Position numbers and translations under genes: made by a program
DNA from: an uncultured Alistipes sp.
GTDB lineage: Bacteria > Bacteroidota > Bacteroidia > Bacteroidales > Rikenellaceae
Assembly (NCBI GenBank): GCA_900546005.1
Contig: URBJ01000113.1
Location: forward strand, 1-6,297
Direction: 5' to 3'
DNA: 6,297 nucleotides
In this document: one piece after another, positions 1 to 6,117 of the stretch
How positions within the stretch are numbered: position 1 is the first letter of the stretch
Layout: every line of letters starts with the position of its first letter
Notes under the pieces: generated by a model
The model's input: the letters and a program-made list of their open reading frames with translations, nothing else
The model's database searches: none
Told to the model about the DNA's origin: nothing

Positions 1-1256
1 CGTTGGAACTGCCCGAGGTGGAGAACTTCGGTCCGACTGCCGACGGAGAGCCCCCGTTGGCTCGGGTGAAACATTGGTGTACACCCGAAGGGTATCCCTA
101 CGAATTGAGCACCATGCCCGGATTTGCCGGTTCGTCGGCCTACTATCTGCGCTACATGGATCCGCACAACGACAAGGAGCTCGTGTCGAAAGAGGCGGAT
201 GAGTATTGGCGCAATGTCGACCTCTATGTCGGAGGAATCGAGCATGCGACCGGACACCTGATGTATTCGCGCTTCTGGAATATGTTCCTCTACGATCTGG
301 GCTATGTGTGCGAAGAGGAGCCCTTCAAAAAATTGGTCAATCAGGGAATGATTCAGGGCCGTTCGAATTTTGTCTATCGGATCAAGGGTACGAAAACCTA
401 TGTTTCGGCCGGATTGAAGGATCAATACGATACGCAGGAGATCCACGTGGATGTTAATATCGTAAAGAATGATATTCTGGATATAGAGGCCTTCCGCAAG
501 TGGATGCCCGAATATGTGGATGCAGAATTCATCCTCGAGGATGGAAAATATGTCTGCGGATGGGCGATCGAGAAGATGTCCAAGTCGATGTACAACGTGG
601 TCAATCCGGATCAGATCGTCCGCGACTACGGAGCCGATACGCTGCGGATGTACGAGATGTTCTTGGGCCCGCTCGAACAGAGTAAGCCGTGGGATACGAA
701 CGGAATCGACGGTGTACATAAGTTCCTGCGCCGGTTCTGGCGGATGTTCTTCGACCGGAACGGAGAGTTGGCTCTGACTGAGGAGGAACCGACACCGGGC
801 GAGTGGAAAACGCTCCACAAAACGATCAAGAAGGTAACGGAGGATATCGAAAACTTCTCGTTCAATACGTCGGTCAGTGCCTTTATGATCTGTCTCAACG
901 AGCTGGGTAATACGAAATGCAACAAGCGGGCGATTCTCGAACCGTTGGTCGTGCTGATTGCACCCTATGCGCCGCACATGGCCGAAGAGCTGTGGGAACG
1001 GCTCGGTCACGAGACTTCGGTCTTCGATGCCCGTTTCCCGGAGGTAGACGAAAAACATCTCGTTGAGGATAGTTTCGAATATCCGGTATCGTTCAACGGG
1101 AAGGTGCGGTTCAAAAAAGGTCTGTCGCTGTCGTTGTCGCCCAAAGAGATCGAAGCTGCCGTGTTGTCCGACCCGGCTTGTGAAAAATACCTCGGAGGTA
1201 AGGCGCCCAGAAAGGTGATCGTTGTCCCGGGCAAAATCGTGAACGTCGTATGTTAG
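1..1256 (+). CDS. leuS: Leucyl-tRNA synthetase, C-terminal part (5' end outside window)
   Basis: Cytoplasmic class I aminoacyl-tRNA synthetase that charges tRNA-Leu with leucine. The window enters the gene in frame (first full codon at base 3) and holds the last 417 residues. The HIGH motif and the CP1 editing domain lie upstream, outside the window. Visible parts, numbered from the first residue in the window, are: the late catalytic core with [17 protein letters not shown] (38-54) and [16 protein letters not shown] (77-92); the KMSKS ATP-binding loop at 191-195 (bases 573-587); the helical anticodon-binding domain with [12 protein letters not shown] (320-331); and a small C-terminal domain ending in [13 protein letters not shown]. 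All are typical LeuS motifs in the right order, and the stop TAG is at 1254-1256. The next gene is tRNA-Ser, which has its own promoter, so leuS is probably the last gene of its transcript. Nothing looks damaged. Confidence 0.98.
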   Translation, partial: LELPEVENFGPTADGEPPLARVKHWCTPEGYPYELSTMPGFAGSSAYYLRYMDPHNDKELVSKEADEYWRNVDLYVGGIEHATGHLMYSRFWNMFLYDLGYVCEEEPFKKLVNQGMIQGRSNFVYRIKGTKTYVSAGLKDQYDTQEIHVDVNIVKNDILDIEAFRKWMPEYVDAEFILEDGKYVCGWAIEKMSKSMYNVVNPDQIVRDYGADTLRMYEMFLGPLEQSKPWDTNGIDGVHKFLRRFWRMFFDRNGELALTEEEPTPGEWKTLHKTIKKVTEDIENFSFNTSVSAFMICLNELGNTKCNKRAILEPLVVLIAPYAPHMAEELWERLGHETSVFDARFPEVDEKHLVEDSFEYPVSFNGKVRFKKGLSLSLSPKEIEAAVLSDPACEKYLGGKAPRKVIVVPGKIVNVVC

Positions 1257-1262
1257 TTTTCG

Positions 1263-1281
1263 GAAAAAAGCGGATTTTTTC
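1263..1281 (+). terminator. Possible weak terminator after leuS
   Basis: Seven bases (GAAAAAA, 1263-1269) can pair with TTTTTTC (1275-1281) around a GCGGA loop, starting six bases after the leuS stop, with a few more T residues following. The stem is almost all A-T and therefore weak. It may end leuS transcription, or it may only be the A/T-rich upstream part of the tRNA promoter. Low confidence. Confidence 0.3.
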
Positions 1282-1312
1282 TTTAGGACGCATGTTTTTC
1301 GTTTAAATTGTT

Positions 1313-1320
1313 TATCTTTG
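1313..1320 (+). promoter_or_regulatory. Bacteroidetes -7 promoter box for tRNA-Ser
   Basis: TATCTTTG matches the Bacteroidetes primary-sigma -7 consensus TAnnTTTG at every defined base. It lies 10 bases before the mature tRNA 5' end, so transcription would begin close to base 1326-1331 with almost no leader. The upstream sequence is T-rich (TTTTTC near 1295), but I see no -33 TTTG at the expected distance. The perfect box and its placement make this a good call. Confidence 0.7.
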
Positions 1321-1330
1321 CCCCAGAAAA

Positions 1331-1419
1331 GGAGAGTTGCCGGAGTGGTCGAACGGGGCAGACTCGAAATCTGTTGAACTGCTTAGGTGGTTCCCAGGGT
1401 TCGAATCCCTGATTCTCCG
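1331..1419 (+). tRNA. tRNA-Ser(CGA)
   Basis: Complete class II (long variable arm) serine tRNA reading UCG codons. The acceptor stem GGAGAGT (1331-1337) pairs with ATTCTCC (1412-1418), with one G-U pair. The D arm starts at CCG. The anticodon stem GCAGA/TCTGT (1358-1362/1370-1374) encloses the loop CTCGAAA, placing anticodon CGA at 1365-1367. The variable arm has a 7-bp stem, GAACTGC/GTGGTTC (1376-1382 with 1387-1393), around TTAG. The T arm is CAGGG-TTCGAAT-CCCTG (1395-1411). The discriminator base is G1419, as usual for serine tRNAs. The 3' CCA is not encoded (C-T-G follows), so a CCA-adding enzyme must complete it. The promoter at 1313-1320 and terminator at 1448-1489 suggest an independent single-gene transcript. 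Confidence 0.97.
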
Positions 1420-1447
1420 CTGAGTAATCCGAAAGGTTATTGAGCTT

Positions 1448-1489
1448 GCGATATCCCGTAAAGTTTTTTTTACGGGATATCGCTTTTTT
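1448..1489 (+). terminator. Strong intrinsic terminator after tRNA-Ser
   Basis: A perfect 15-bp inverted repeat: the left arm at 1448-1462 begins GCGATATCCC, and the right arm at 1469-1483 ends GGGATATCGC. They enclose a six-base loop (GTTTTT) and are followed by six T residues (1484-1489). No matching A-run precedes the left arm, so it should act mainly on plus-strand transcripts. It lies 28 bases after the tRNA. The next start codon is only 23 bases past the T-run, leaving no room for a separate promoter between them. Confidence 0.9.
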
Positions 1490-1512
1490 AGATCCAAAGA
1501 AAACACGCCGTT

Positions 1513-2493
1513 ATGAAGAGTTCAATCCGTTCCAGACGCTATGTGGCCGTTCTGATCTGTTTGTTCGTTTCGTTGTCATGCGCTAAGCAAGAATCCTCTG
1601 CTCCTGTTGCTGAGTATCCTCTTCCCGTTCAGCCGGACTATTCCCGGAGTGAAACTTGGTACAAGGAACTGAACGCTTCGACGTCCGATCGTTCAGCCGA
1701 TATTTTTTATGTAGTGCCTACCTGTATTTGGGATTGGACCGACTCTTCGGGTGCTGTCATGCACTTCGGAGATGTCTACAACGACGGGCAACGGCAGGCA
1801 ATCGACCCTTCGCTGCGTCTGGCTGCCGATATTTTTGCGCGGGAGAGTAATTTCTATGCGCCCTATTACCGGCAGATTACTTTGGAGTCGTGGATCGAAG
1901 GGGAGGATACGGTAGCGCGTCGCTTCCCTTATGCCATGCAGGATGTGCAGCGGGCTTTTGACTACTATCTGAAAAATGAGAACAGAGGTCGCCCATTCAT
2001 TCTGGCCGGATTCAGCCAGGGGGCCAAAGCCGTTGTGGAGCTGTTAAAGGGGCTGCCCGACAGCGTCTACTCGCGCATGGTGGCCGCCTATGTCATCGGG
2101 TATCGGGTTACGGAAGAGGAGGCGAGAAGCTACCGGACGATTGTAGCGGCCAAAGACTCCGCAGATGTAGGTGTTACGGTGTGTTACAACTCTGTGGCCG
2201 ATCTTGGTGCGATTTGTCCCGTATTGTCCCCCAGTAGTTTTTGTATCAATCCGGTGAATTGGCGGACCGATTCGGTCCGGGCACAGCTCAACGACTCCGT
2301 GACCGTAAGGGTTGACACGGCGCACCACGTCCTGTTGGTGGAAGGTTTCGATCCGGAGCGATACTATCATCCTTCGCTTGGAGCCCTGTTCCGTGTAGGC
2401 AATTATCATTTGCAGGAGCTCGAGTTCTATCGGAAGTTCCTTACCCGCAACGTAAAACAGCGTATCGAGGCTTTTTATGACACACGAAGGTGA
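1513..2493 (+). CDS. DUF3089 family exported alpha/beta-hydrolase-like protein, probable lipoprotein
   Basis: A 326-residue protein resembling the DUF3089 family, predicted alpha/beta hydrolases of unknown substrate. A basic N-terminus and hydrophobic stretch (residues 10-21) lead to a lipobox-like SLSC with Cys23, so it is probably a lipoprotein; the lipobox is loose. The mature part has the family features DIFYVVPT (63-70) and a nucleophile elbow GFSQG at 166-170, making Ser168 the likely nucleophile. The C-terminal NYHLQELEFYRKF (297-309) suggests His299 as the catalytic base by family pattern; I did not assign the acid residue. The start is the first in-frame ATG and puts the signal sequence at the N-terminus; no Shine-Dalgarno is seen, which is normal here. 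It sits 23 bases after the tRNA-Ser terminator and converges on the GDPD gene. The family is fairly certain; the substrate (esters or lipids) is unknown. Confidence 0.85.
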   Translation: MKSSIRSRRYVAVLICLFVSLSCAKQESSAPVAEYPLPVQPDYSRSETWYKELNASTSDRSADIFYVVPTCIWDWTDSSGAVMHFGDVYNDGQRQAIDPSLRLAADIFARESNFYAPYYRQITLESWIEGEDTVARRFPYAMQDVQRAFDYYLKNENRGRPFILAGFSQGAKAVVELLKGLPDSVYSRMVAAYVIGYRVTEEEARSYRTIVAAKDSADVGVTVCYNSVADLGAICPVLSPSSFCINPVNWRTDSVRAQLNDSVTVRVDTAHHVLLVEGFDPERYYHPSLGALFRVGNYHLQELEFYRKFLTRNVKQRIEAFYDTRR

Positions 2494-2529
2494 GAAAAAA
2501 TTGACCGGAGTATGTTCCGTTGTTTTCTC
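2492..2529. terminator. Probable bidirectional terminator between convergent genes
   Basis: GAGAAAA (2492-2498, overlapping the hydrolase stop codon) pairs with TTTTCTC (2523-2529). Inside it, CGGA (2506-2509) pairs with TCCG (2516-2519) around GTATGT, with unpaired bases between the two stems. The A-rich left arm becomes a U-run on the minus strand and the T-rich right arm a U-run on the plus strand. The element can therefore end both the DUF3089 and the GDPD transcripts, as expected between two converging genes. The stem is imperfect, so confidence is moderate. Confidence 0.5.
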
Positions 2530-2579
2530 GTGTCTTTGGGTTCCATCTCTTTTCCCCGCTTCTGGTAGGATTGGATGAA

Positions 2580-3407
2580 TCAGTATTTAACCTTGATCCA
2601 CGGGGCATGTTCGGAGATCCACTTTTTTAATTGGATGGGGATGTCCGTACACATGTAGTCACAACCCAGATAGGCTCCCAGCATGAAATCCTCGATCGAC
2701 TGTCCGGGCCACAGACTGACGATCAGACCTGCTTCGTGGGCGGCCTGAACGCTGGCGCGGCTCGTGCCGTTCATGGTCGCTCCCAAACGTTTTATCCCGA
2801 CGGTTTTGCACAGGGCGATCGTCTGGTCGTTACACGGCTCGCCGGTAATCAGCAGCAGTTCGGCATCCGGATAGTGGGATTGCATGTAACGCAGGGCCCG
2901 GTAGTCGCTGGAGGTAAATATGTAATCTGCATCTGCCGGACGCTTGGCCATTACCATTTTATAGAGCTTGTCGCAATAGGCGGCAATACGCTCTTCGGGA
3001 TAGAGTTCCGCCGGATTGGTCTTCATTTCGAATTCGACGTACAGTCCCGATTTGTCTTGCAGAAAATCGAGTAACTCGTCCAGAAAGAGAACCTTATTAC
3101 CCTGTTTGGTCCGCAGCTGTTCAATTTCGGCCTTTGTGTGCGATTCGACGGTTCCACTGCCGTTTGTCGTGCGATCGAGCGAGCTGTCGTGTGTGACGAC
3201 CAATTCGCCGTCGCGGGTCATGCGGATGTCCGTTTCAAATCCGTAGTATCCGGCATCGCAACTTGCCTGAAAGGCTTGCAAGGTGTTCTCGTCGTGCTCC
3301 ATACGGCCTCCGCGATGGGAAAACAGGCGGATCTCCTGTGTCTGCCCGTAGAGCTGGACCGACAGGAGAAACGATAAAATTAAAAGAGAAAAGCGTCGTG
3401 GATGCAT
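2580..3407 (-). CDS. Secreted glycerophosphodiester phosphodiesterase (GDPD family)
   Basis: A 275-residue enzyme of the GDPD TIM-barrel family, which hydrolyses glycerophosphodiesters (deacylated phospholipids) to glycerol-3-phosphate and an alcohol. A signal peptide (about residues 1-21, hydrophobic core LLILSFLLSVQL, likely cut before QTQE) sends it to the periplasm or beyond. Family motifs in order: catalytic HRG at 31-33, EN-T at 40-42, metal-binding E58-x-D60, second catalytic His in VTHD (His73), EFEMK at 125-129 with Glu127 and Lys129 in the usual E-x-K positions, and CTDIP (253-257) near the C-terminus. Length is normal for the secreted short form and all key residues are present. 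It converges on the DUF3089 gene. Upstream there is a long intergenic region in which I could not place a convincing promoter. Annotation is firm; the actual diester substrate is not known. Confidence 0.95.
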   Translation of the reverse strand: MHPRRFSLLILSFLLSVQLYGQTQEIRLFSHRGGRMEHDENTLQAFQASCDAGYYGFETDIRMTRDGELVVTHDSSLDRTTNGSGTVESHTKAEIEQLRTKQGNKVLFLDELLDFLQDKSGLYVEFEMKTNPAELYPEERIAAYCDKLYKMVMAKRPADADYIFTSSDYRALRYMQSHYPDAELLLITGEPCNDQTIALCKTVGIKRLGATMNGTSRASVQAAHEAGLIVSLWPGQSIEDFMLGAYLGCDYMCTDIPIQLKKWISEHAPWIKVKY

Positions 3408-3644
3408 GGCAGTGAGTTTTATCAGCAGGTTAGTTGATGATTTCGGAGTGTCCTGTTAATGATCATTCCATATGCGAATTTAATATTTTTAATGAAATAA
3501 CATTTTGGGAGGATGGTTTTTATAACTTAATTTTTTATTGAACAGGGTCTGTGGTCGGCTTTGTTTGGAAGTAGTAAACACTTGAAGTGAGGCCTGTGGG
3601 AGATCGATAAGCATGGTTTGTCGGCAAGGAAAGAAAACAAAAGT

Positions 3645-3680
3645 TTCAGTCGAAAAGAGAAGTCAGACTGAATTTTTTTT
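3645..3680 (+). terminator. Orphan terminator-like hairpin in intergenic DNA
   Basis: TTCAGTC (3645-3651) pairs perfectly with GACTGAA (3666-3672) around a 14-base A/G-rich loop and is followed directly by eight T residues (3673-3680). This is the usual form of an intrinsic terminator on the plus strand. No plus-strand gene precedes it closely: the gene to the left runs the other way. It would end either an unannotated small RNA or stray transcription. A short hairpin, AGAGA/TCTCT, follows within 20 bases. Confidence 0.5.
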
Positions 3681-3714
3681 GAGAGATATGCGTCTCTGAT
3701 GCTCAGAAAAAATC

Positions 3715-3726
3715 CGTGTCGACACG
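3715..3726. promoter_or_regulatory. 12-base perfect palindrome, possible operator
   Basis: CGTGTCGACACG reads the same on both strands. It is followed at once by a near-repeat, TGTCCGACAC (3729-3738), and GGACAC recurs at 3789-3794. Such clustered dyads can be binding sites for a dimeric regulator of the lipoprotein gene starting 205 bases downstream, but no regulator is visible in the window and the assignment is speculative. Confidence 0.25.
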
Positions 3727-3867
3727 CTGTCCGACACCTTCGATCGCCGGAATGCAAAATAATGAAATAGGGTGGAAAATAGCCAATCGGACACTAAGGT
3801 GGCTGCCGGATGTTCGTAAACGAGGAAAGATGTGCGATTTTCTTATCAGGATTTTTTGACCGAAGTG

Positions 3868-3907
3868 TAACTTTCTCGATGGAGAATCGTTTCTCTATAT
3901 GTTTTTG
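3868..3907 (+). promoter_or_regulatory. Candidate promoter region for the lipoprotein gene
   Basis: Two near-matches to the Bacteroidetes -7 box TAnnTTTG precede the gene: TAACTTTC at 3868-3875 and TGTTTTTG at 3900-3907. Each misses one defined base. They would give leaders of about 45-50 and 15-20 bases. Neither has a clear -33 element, so the sequence does not decide between them. Confidence 0.3.
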
Positions 3908-3930
3908 TTGAACTAATATTTTGGAATATC

Positions 3931-4713
3931 ATGATGAGAAAGTTTTGGTACGGTACGATCGCTGCTTTGTGCGTCGTATGTCTGGCATCGTGCGATAAGG
4001 AGGACGATGCGAAAGTGTTGAGTAAAGAGGCCGCTATTACGAGTTTTACCTTTGATCCCGCTGTCGAGGCCAATGCCATCGTGACCTCTCAGCCCGTTAT
4101 CAACGGAAATACAATAACCTTTACGGTCGACGGATTGGCTGATGCCGAGAGCATTGATGCCTTGCAGCCGACGATCAAGGTATCGGAGGGAGCCTATATC
4201 TCTTCGTTTAGCGGATCGTTCAATCTGGGAATGACCTACACGGTTACGGCCGAGGATGGCGTGACACAGAATACCTACACGGCCAATTGTACAGGGCCGA
4301 TCTTCGACGTCTATTCGGGCGTATTGGAGGTGGCGTTGAATGGTACGACATTGGTGGAAGGAGCTCCTTACAATATCAGTCTGGAAAAACAGTCGGATAC
4401 GGAGTTGATGATCTACATCCGAGACTTTACGATTACGATCGAGTCGATGGCTACCACAATTCCGTTGGGTGATGTCGAAATTATCTGTACGGTTGCGAAA
4501 ACGGCCGATGGATACACCTTCAATGGCTCTAAAGATTTAGGGATCATTGAAGTGCCGATTTTGGGCAATACGGTATCGGCCCATTGTGTAGTGAATGTCG
4601 AGAACGCCAGTGTAGTGGGAGGGACCTTTACCCTGCCGATGAAGATCGACGTACTGGACGGGGCGTTGACCGTCGATGCCAATTTCGTGGGAACGCCTAT
4701 GCAGGTGGAGTAA
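3931..4713 (+). CDS. Two-domain lipoprotein: Ig-like (DUF5018-type) plus calycin-like barrel
   Basis: A 260-residue lipoprotein of unknown function. The signal peptide has a hydrophobic core (about residues 5-19) and a clear lipobox LASC with Cys21. The mature N-terminus CDKEDD is acidic, resembling the Bacteroidetes lipoprotein export signal, so display on the outer surface is likely. Residues ~34-120 form an Ig-like domain of DUF5018 type, with the pattern AITSFTFDP ... ITFTV ... LQPTIKVSEGA ... YTVTAEDGVTQNTYTA. Residues ~125-258 look like a calycin-like beta-barrel, from YSGVLEVALNG through IYIRDFTI and GGTFTLPMKIDV to VDANFVGT. Calycin-like barrels bind small hydrophobic ligands in some families, but no ligand can be named here. 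Either ATG (3931 or 3934) could be the start. It has its own terminator and no partner gene such as a SusC-like transporter nearby. Domain calls are by pattern only. Confidence 0.82.
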   Translation: MMRKFWYGTIAALCVVCLASCDKEDDAKVLSKEAAITSFTFDPAVEANAIVTSQPVINGNTITFTVDGLADAESIDALQPTIKVSEGAYISSFSGSFNLGMTYTVTAEDGVTQNTYTANCTGPIFDVYSGVLEVALNGTTLVEGAPYNISLEKQSDTELMIYIRDFTITIESMATTIPLGDVEIICTVAKTADGYTFNGSKDLGIIEVPILGNTVSAHCVVNVENASVVGGTFTLPMKIDVLDGALTVDANFVGTPMQVE

Positions 4714-4738
4714 CAACGTAGAGTCAAATAGAGAATAG

Positions 4739-4773
4739 AGAGGTCTCGTCCGTGAGGATTGAGACCTTTTTTT
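4739..4773 (+). terminator. Intrinsic terminator after the lipoprotein gene
   Basis: AGGTCTC (4741-4747) pairs with GAGACCT (4761-4767). The stem continues inward through a G-U pair and one bulged T to TCC/GGA (4749-4751 with 4756-4758), capped by GTGA, a GNRA-type tetraloop. It extends outward by one G-U and one A-T pair. Seven T residues run from 4767 to 4773. A stable stem, capped loop and U-tract 26 bases after the stop make this a confident plus-strand terminator that isolates the lipoprotein gene from the next one. Confidence 0.88.
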
Positions 4774-4808
4774 CTTTCCGTTTCAAGGGTTTATGTGTAA
4801 ATTTTTTT

Positions 4809-4816
4809 TAACTTTG
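4809..4816 (+). promoter_or_regulatory. Bacteroidetes -7 promoter box for the metallophosphoesterase
   Basis: TAACTTTG matches TAnnTTTG at every defined base and lies 22 bases before the start codon, just after the preceding terminator. A run of eight T residues sits immediately upstream. No confident -33 TTTG is found. The leader would be short (about 15-20 bases) and A/T-rich, with no Shine-Dalgarno, as is usual in this phylum. Confidence 0.65.
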
Positions 4817-4838
4817 TTTCTACATAAATGGATTCTCT

Positions 4839-5957
4839 ATGAAACGGATTTTTACGACGGTTTTAGGGGTGATAGTAGGCATGCAGCTGTCTGCTCAAGG
4901 TCCCATAGGCGAACCGCAGATTCCGGTCTATCCGGCTTTGCGGGACAGCGGTTCGTTTACGATGATCATGGTCCCCGATCCGCAGAGTTATACCAAGTTT
5001 GCCGCCAACCAGCCCCTGTTCGAACTGCAAACCGCATGGATCGCTCAAAATGTGGAGCGACTTCGGGTAGCGGCTGCACTCTTTACGGGCGATATGGTCG
5101 AGCAGAATAACCTTTTGATAAGCGGTGGTGTGCCTAATCCGTACAATGGAGATCAGACCTCGCGTCAGCAATGGGAAGCTGTTTCGAAAAGTCTGTCGCG
5201 TCTCGATGGTAAGATTCCCTATGTCGTCGCCCAAGGAAATCACGATGTCGGTTATCGTAGTGCCGAGAACCGTTTCTCGTTGGCTCCTGAATATATCTAT
5301 CCGGAACGCAATGCCTGTTTTGCCGAAGCGTTGGTGGCTACGTGTGCGAATGTTGAAGGTGTTCATACGATGGAAAACGCGGCTTTCGAGTTTCACGATA
5401 AAAATTGGGGCGACCTGTTGGTGATTGCGTTTGAGTTCGCTCCGAGGGACGAAACGTTGGAGTGGGCCAGTCGGTTGATCGAGTCCGAAAGATTCAGCCG
5501 ACATAAGGTCATTATCCTTACGCACTCGTTTCTTGCTCATGACGGGGGACGAATAGAGCAGGAGGGGTATAAATTGACTCCGTGCAACTGGCCGCAAGCC
5601 GTATGGGACAAGTTGGTCTATCCTTCGAAGAATATCTGTTTGGTACTTTGCGGACACACGGGGATTCCGCCCAAAATAGAGGGAGACAGCGTCGATTACA
5701 GTCAGACCACATCGTTCCGTATTGATCAGACAGCCGATGGCCGTCATGTGCCGCAGATGATGTTCAATTCGCAGAACGGAGACGGCGATTGGAACGGAAA
5801 CGGTGGCGATTGCTGGTTGAGGATTCTGGAATTTATGCCCGATGGCAAAACCATCTATGTGCGTACGTTCTCGCCTTTGTTCGCTCTCTCCAGAAGGACA
5901 GCCCAATATGCGTGGCGTGATGCCGATTACGATCAGTTCGAGATAAAAATTGATTGA
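4839..5957 (+). CDS. Secreted calcineurin-like metallophosphoesterase
   Basis: A 372-residue exported protein of the two-metal calcineurin-like phosphoesterase superfamily. The signal peptide spans about residues 1-20, ending SAQ before GPIGEP. Metal-site motifs occur in order: VPDPQ (45-49, Asp47; Gln49 replaces the usual His), TGDMV (83-87, Asp85), GNHD (133-136), THS (228-230, His229) and CGHTG (271-275, His273). The last motif is GHxG where many relatives have GHxH. The region QMMFNSQ ... WLRILEF ... IYVRTFSP (306-346) resembles the C-terminal part of a Bacteroidetes subgroup of secreted phosphoesterases. Substrate is unknown; a phosphomonoester or diester are both possible. It has its own promoter and follows a strong terminator, so it is probably transcribed alone. 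The family is confident; activity is inferred. Confidence 0.93.
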   Translation: MKRIFTTVLGVIVGMQLSAQGPIGEPQIPVYPALRDSGSFTMIMVPDPQSYTKFAANQPLFELQTAWIAQNVERLRVAAALFTGDMVEQNNLLISGGVPNPYNGDQTSRQQWEAVSKSLSRLDGKIPYVVAQGNHDVGYRSAENRFSLAPEYIYPERNACFAEALVATCANVEGVHTMENAAFEFHDKNWGDLLVIAFEFAPRDETLEWASRLIESERFSRHKVIILTHSFLAHDGGRIEQEGYKLTPCNWPQAVWDKLVYPSKNICLVLCGHTGIPPKIEGDSVDYSQTTSFRIDQTADGRHVPQMMFNSQNGDGDWNGNGGDCWLRILEFMPDGKTIYVRTFSPLFALSRRTAQYAWRDADYDQFEIKID

Positions 5958-6117
5958 TCCCCGGGACGCTGTGGCCGATATGCTGGGGGTAGTAAATATC
6001 GGTATTGCTTGCTCAGAGCTGCTCAAGAGGCATTTTTTCTGTGATATTTATTCGGCAGAAGTTACGGGGTGCAAATTGTTGGGGCATGCCGTGTGGACTG
6101 AATTTGATACAAAAATT
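5958..6117. other. Gene-poor stretch after the metallophosphoesterase
   Basis: No convincing gene. A weak stem-forming segment (about 6007-6032, TGC ... GCA) is followed by six T residues at 6033-6038 and may end the phosphoesterase transcript; its pairing is poor. A plus-strand frame from TTG 5950 (or ATG 5980) to 6159 is open but has no recognisable motif or start signal. Because a broken aspartate-kinase fragment lies immediately to the right on the minus strand, this stretch may include its decayed continuation. Confidence 0.4.

Larger units (their letters stand above)
3408..3930. other. 523-base intergenic region between divergent genes
   Basis: This region separates the 5' ends of the GDPD gene (minus) and the lipoprotein gene (plus). 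It is more A/T-rich than the genes, and no frame in it has protein-like composition or a recognisable family. It must carry both genes' promoters. It also holds a 10-base palindrome AATGATCATT at 3458-3467 (51 bases upstream of the GDPD start), a hairpin with a T-run at 3645-3680, a 12-base palindrome at 3715-3726, and a small set of competing inverted repeats at 3872-3895. Apart from these I see nothing in it; a short untranslated RNA or decayed sequence is possible. Confidence 0.6.

Noticed and set aside
2044..2409. Minus-strand open frame of 121 codons inside the DUF3089 gene
   Set aside because: It is fully antisense to the hydrolase, has no recognisable motif, and its composition follows from the coding strand.
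2631..3074. Plus-strand open frame of 147 codons opposite the GDPD gene
   Set aside because: It is antisense to a gene with complete GDPD catalytic motifs, has no family resemblance, and lies without a start signal directly inside the gene.
3527..3757. Minus-strand open frame of 76 codons in the intergenic region
   Set aside because: Cys/His/Arg-rich, low-quality translation without a motif, spanning the hairpin and palindrome; typical of a chance frame in non-coding DNA.
3490..3769. Direct repeat TAATGAAATA at 3490-3499 and 3760-3769
   Set aside because: A ten-base A/T-rich match 270 bases apart is expected by chance in such sequence, and no further repeat unit or mobile-element feature accompanies it.
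4863..6026. Long minus-strand open frame (387 codons) opposite the metallophosphoesterase
   Set aside because: It lies almost wholly antisense to a clearly coding gene with signal peptide and metal-site motifs. Its own translation has no signal, motif or family resemblance. Long antisense frames are common opposite genes in DNA with this codon use.
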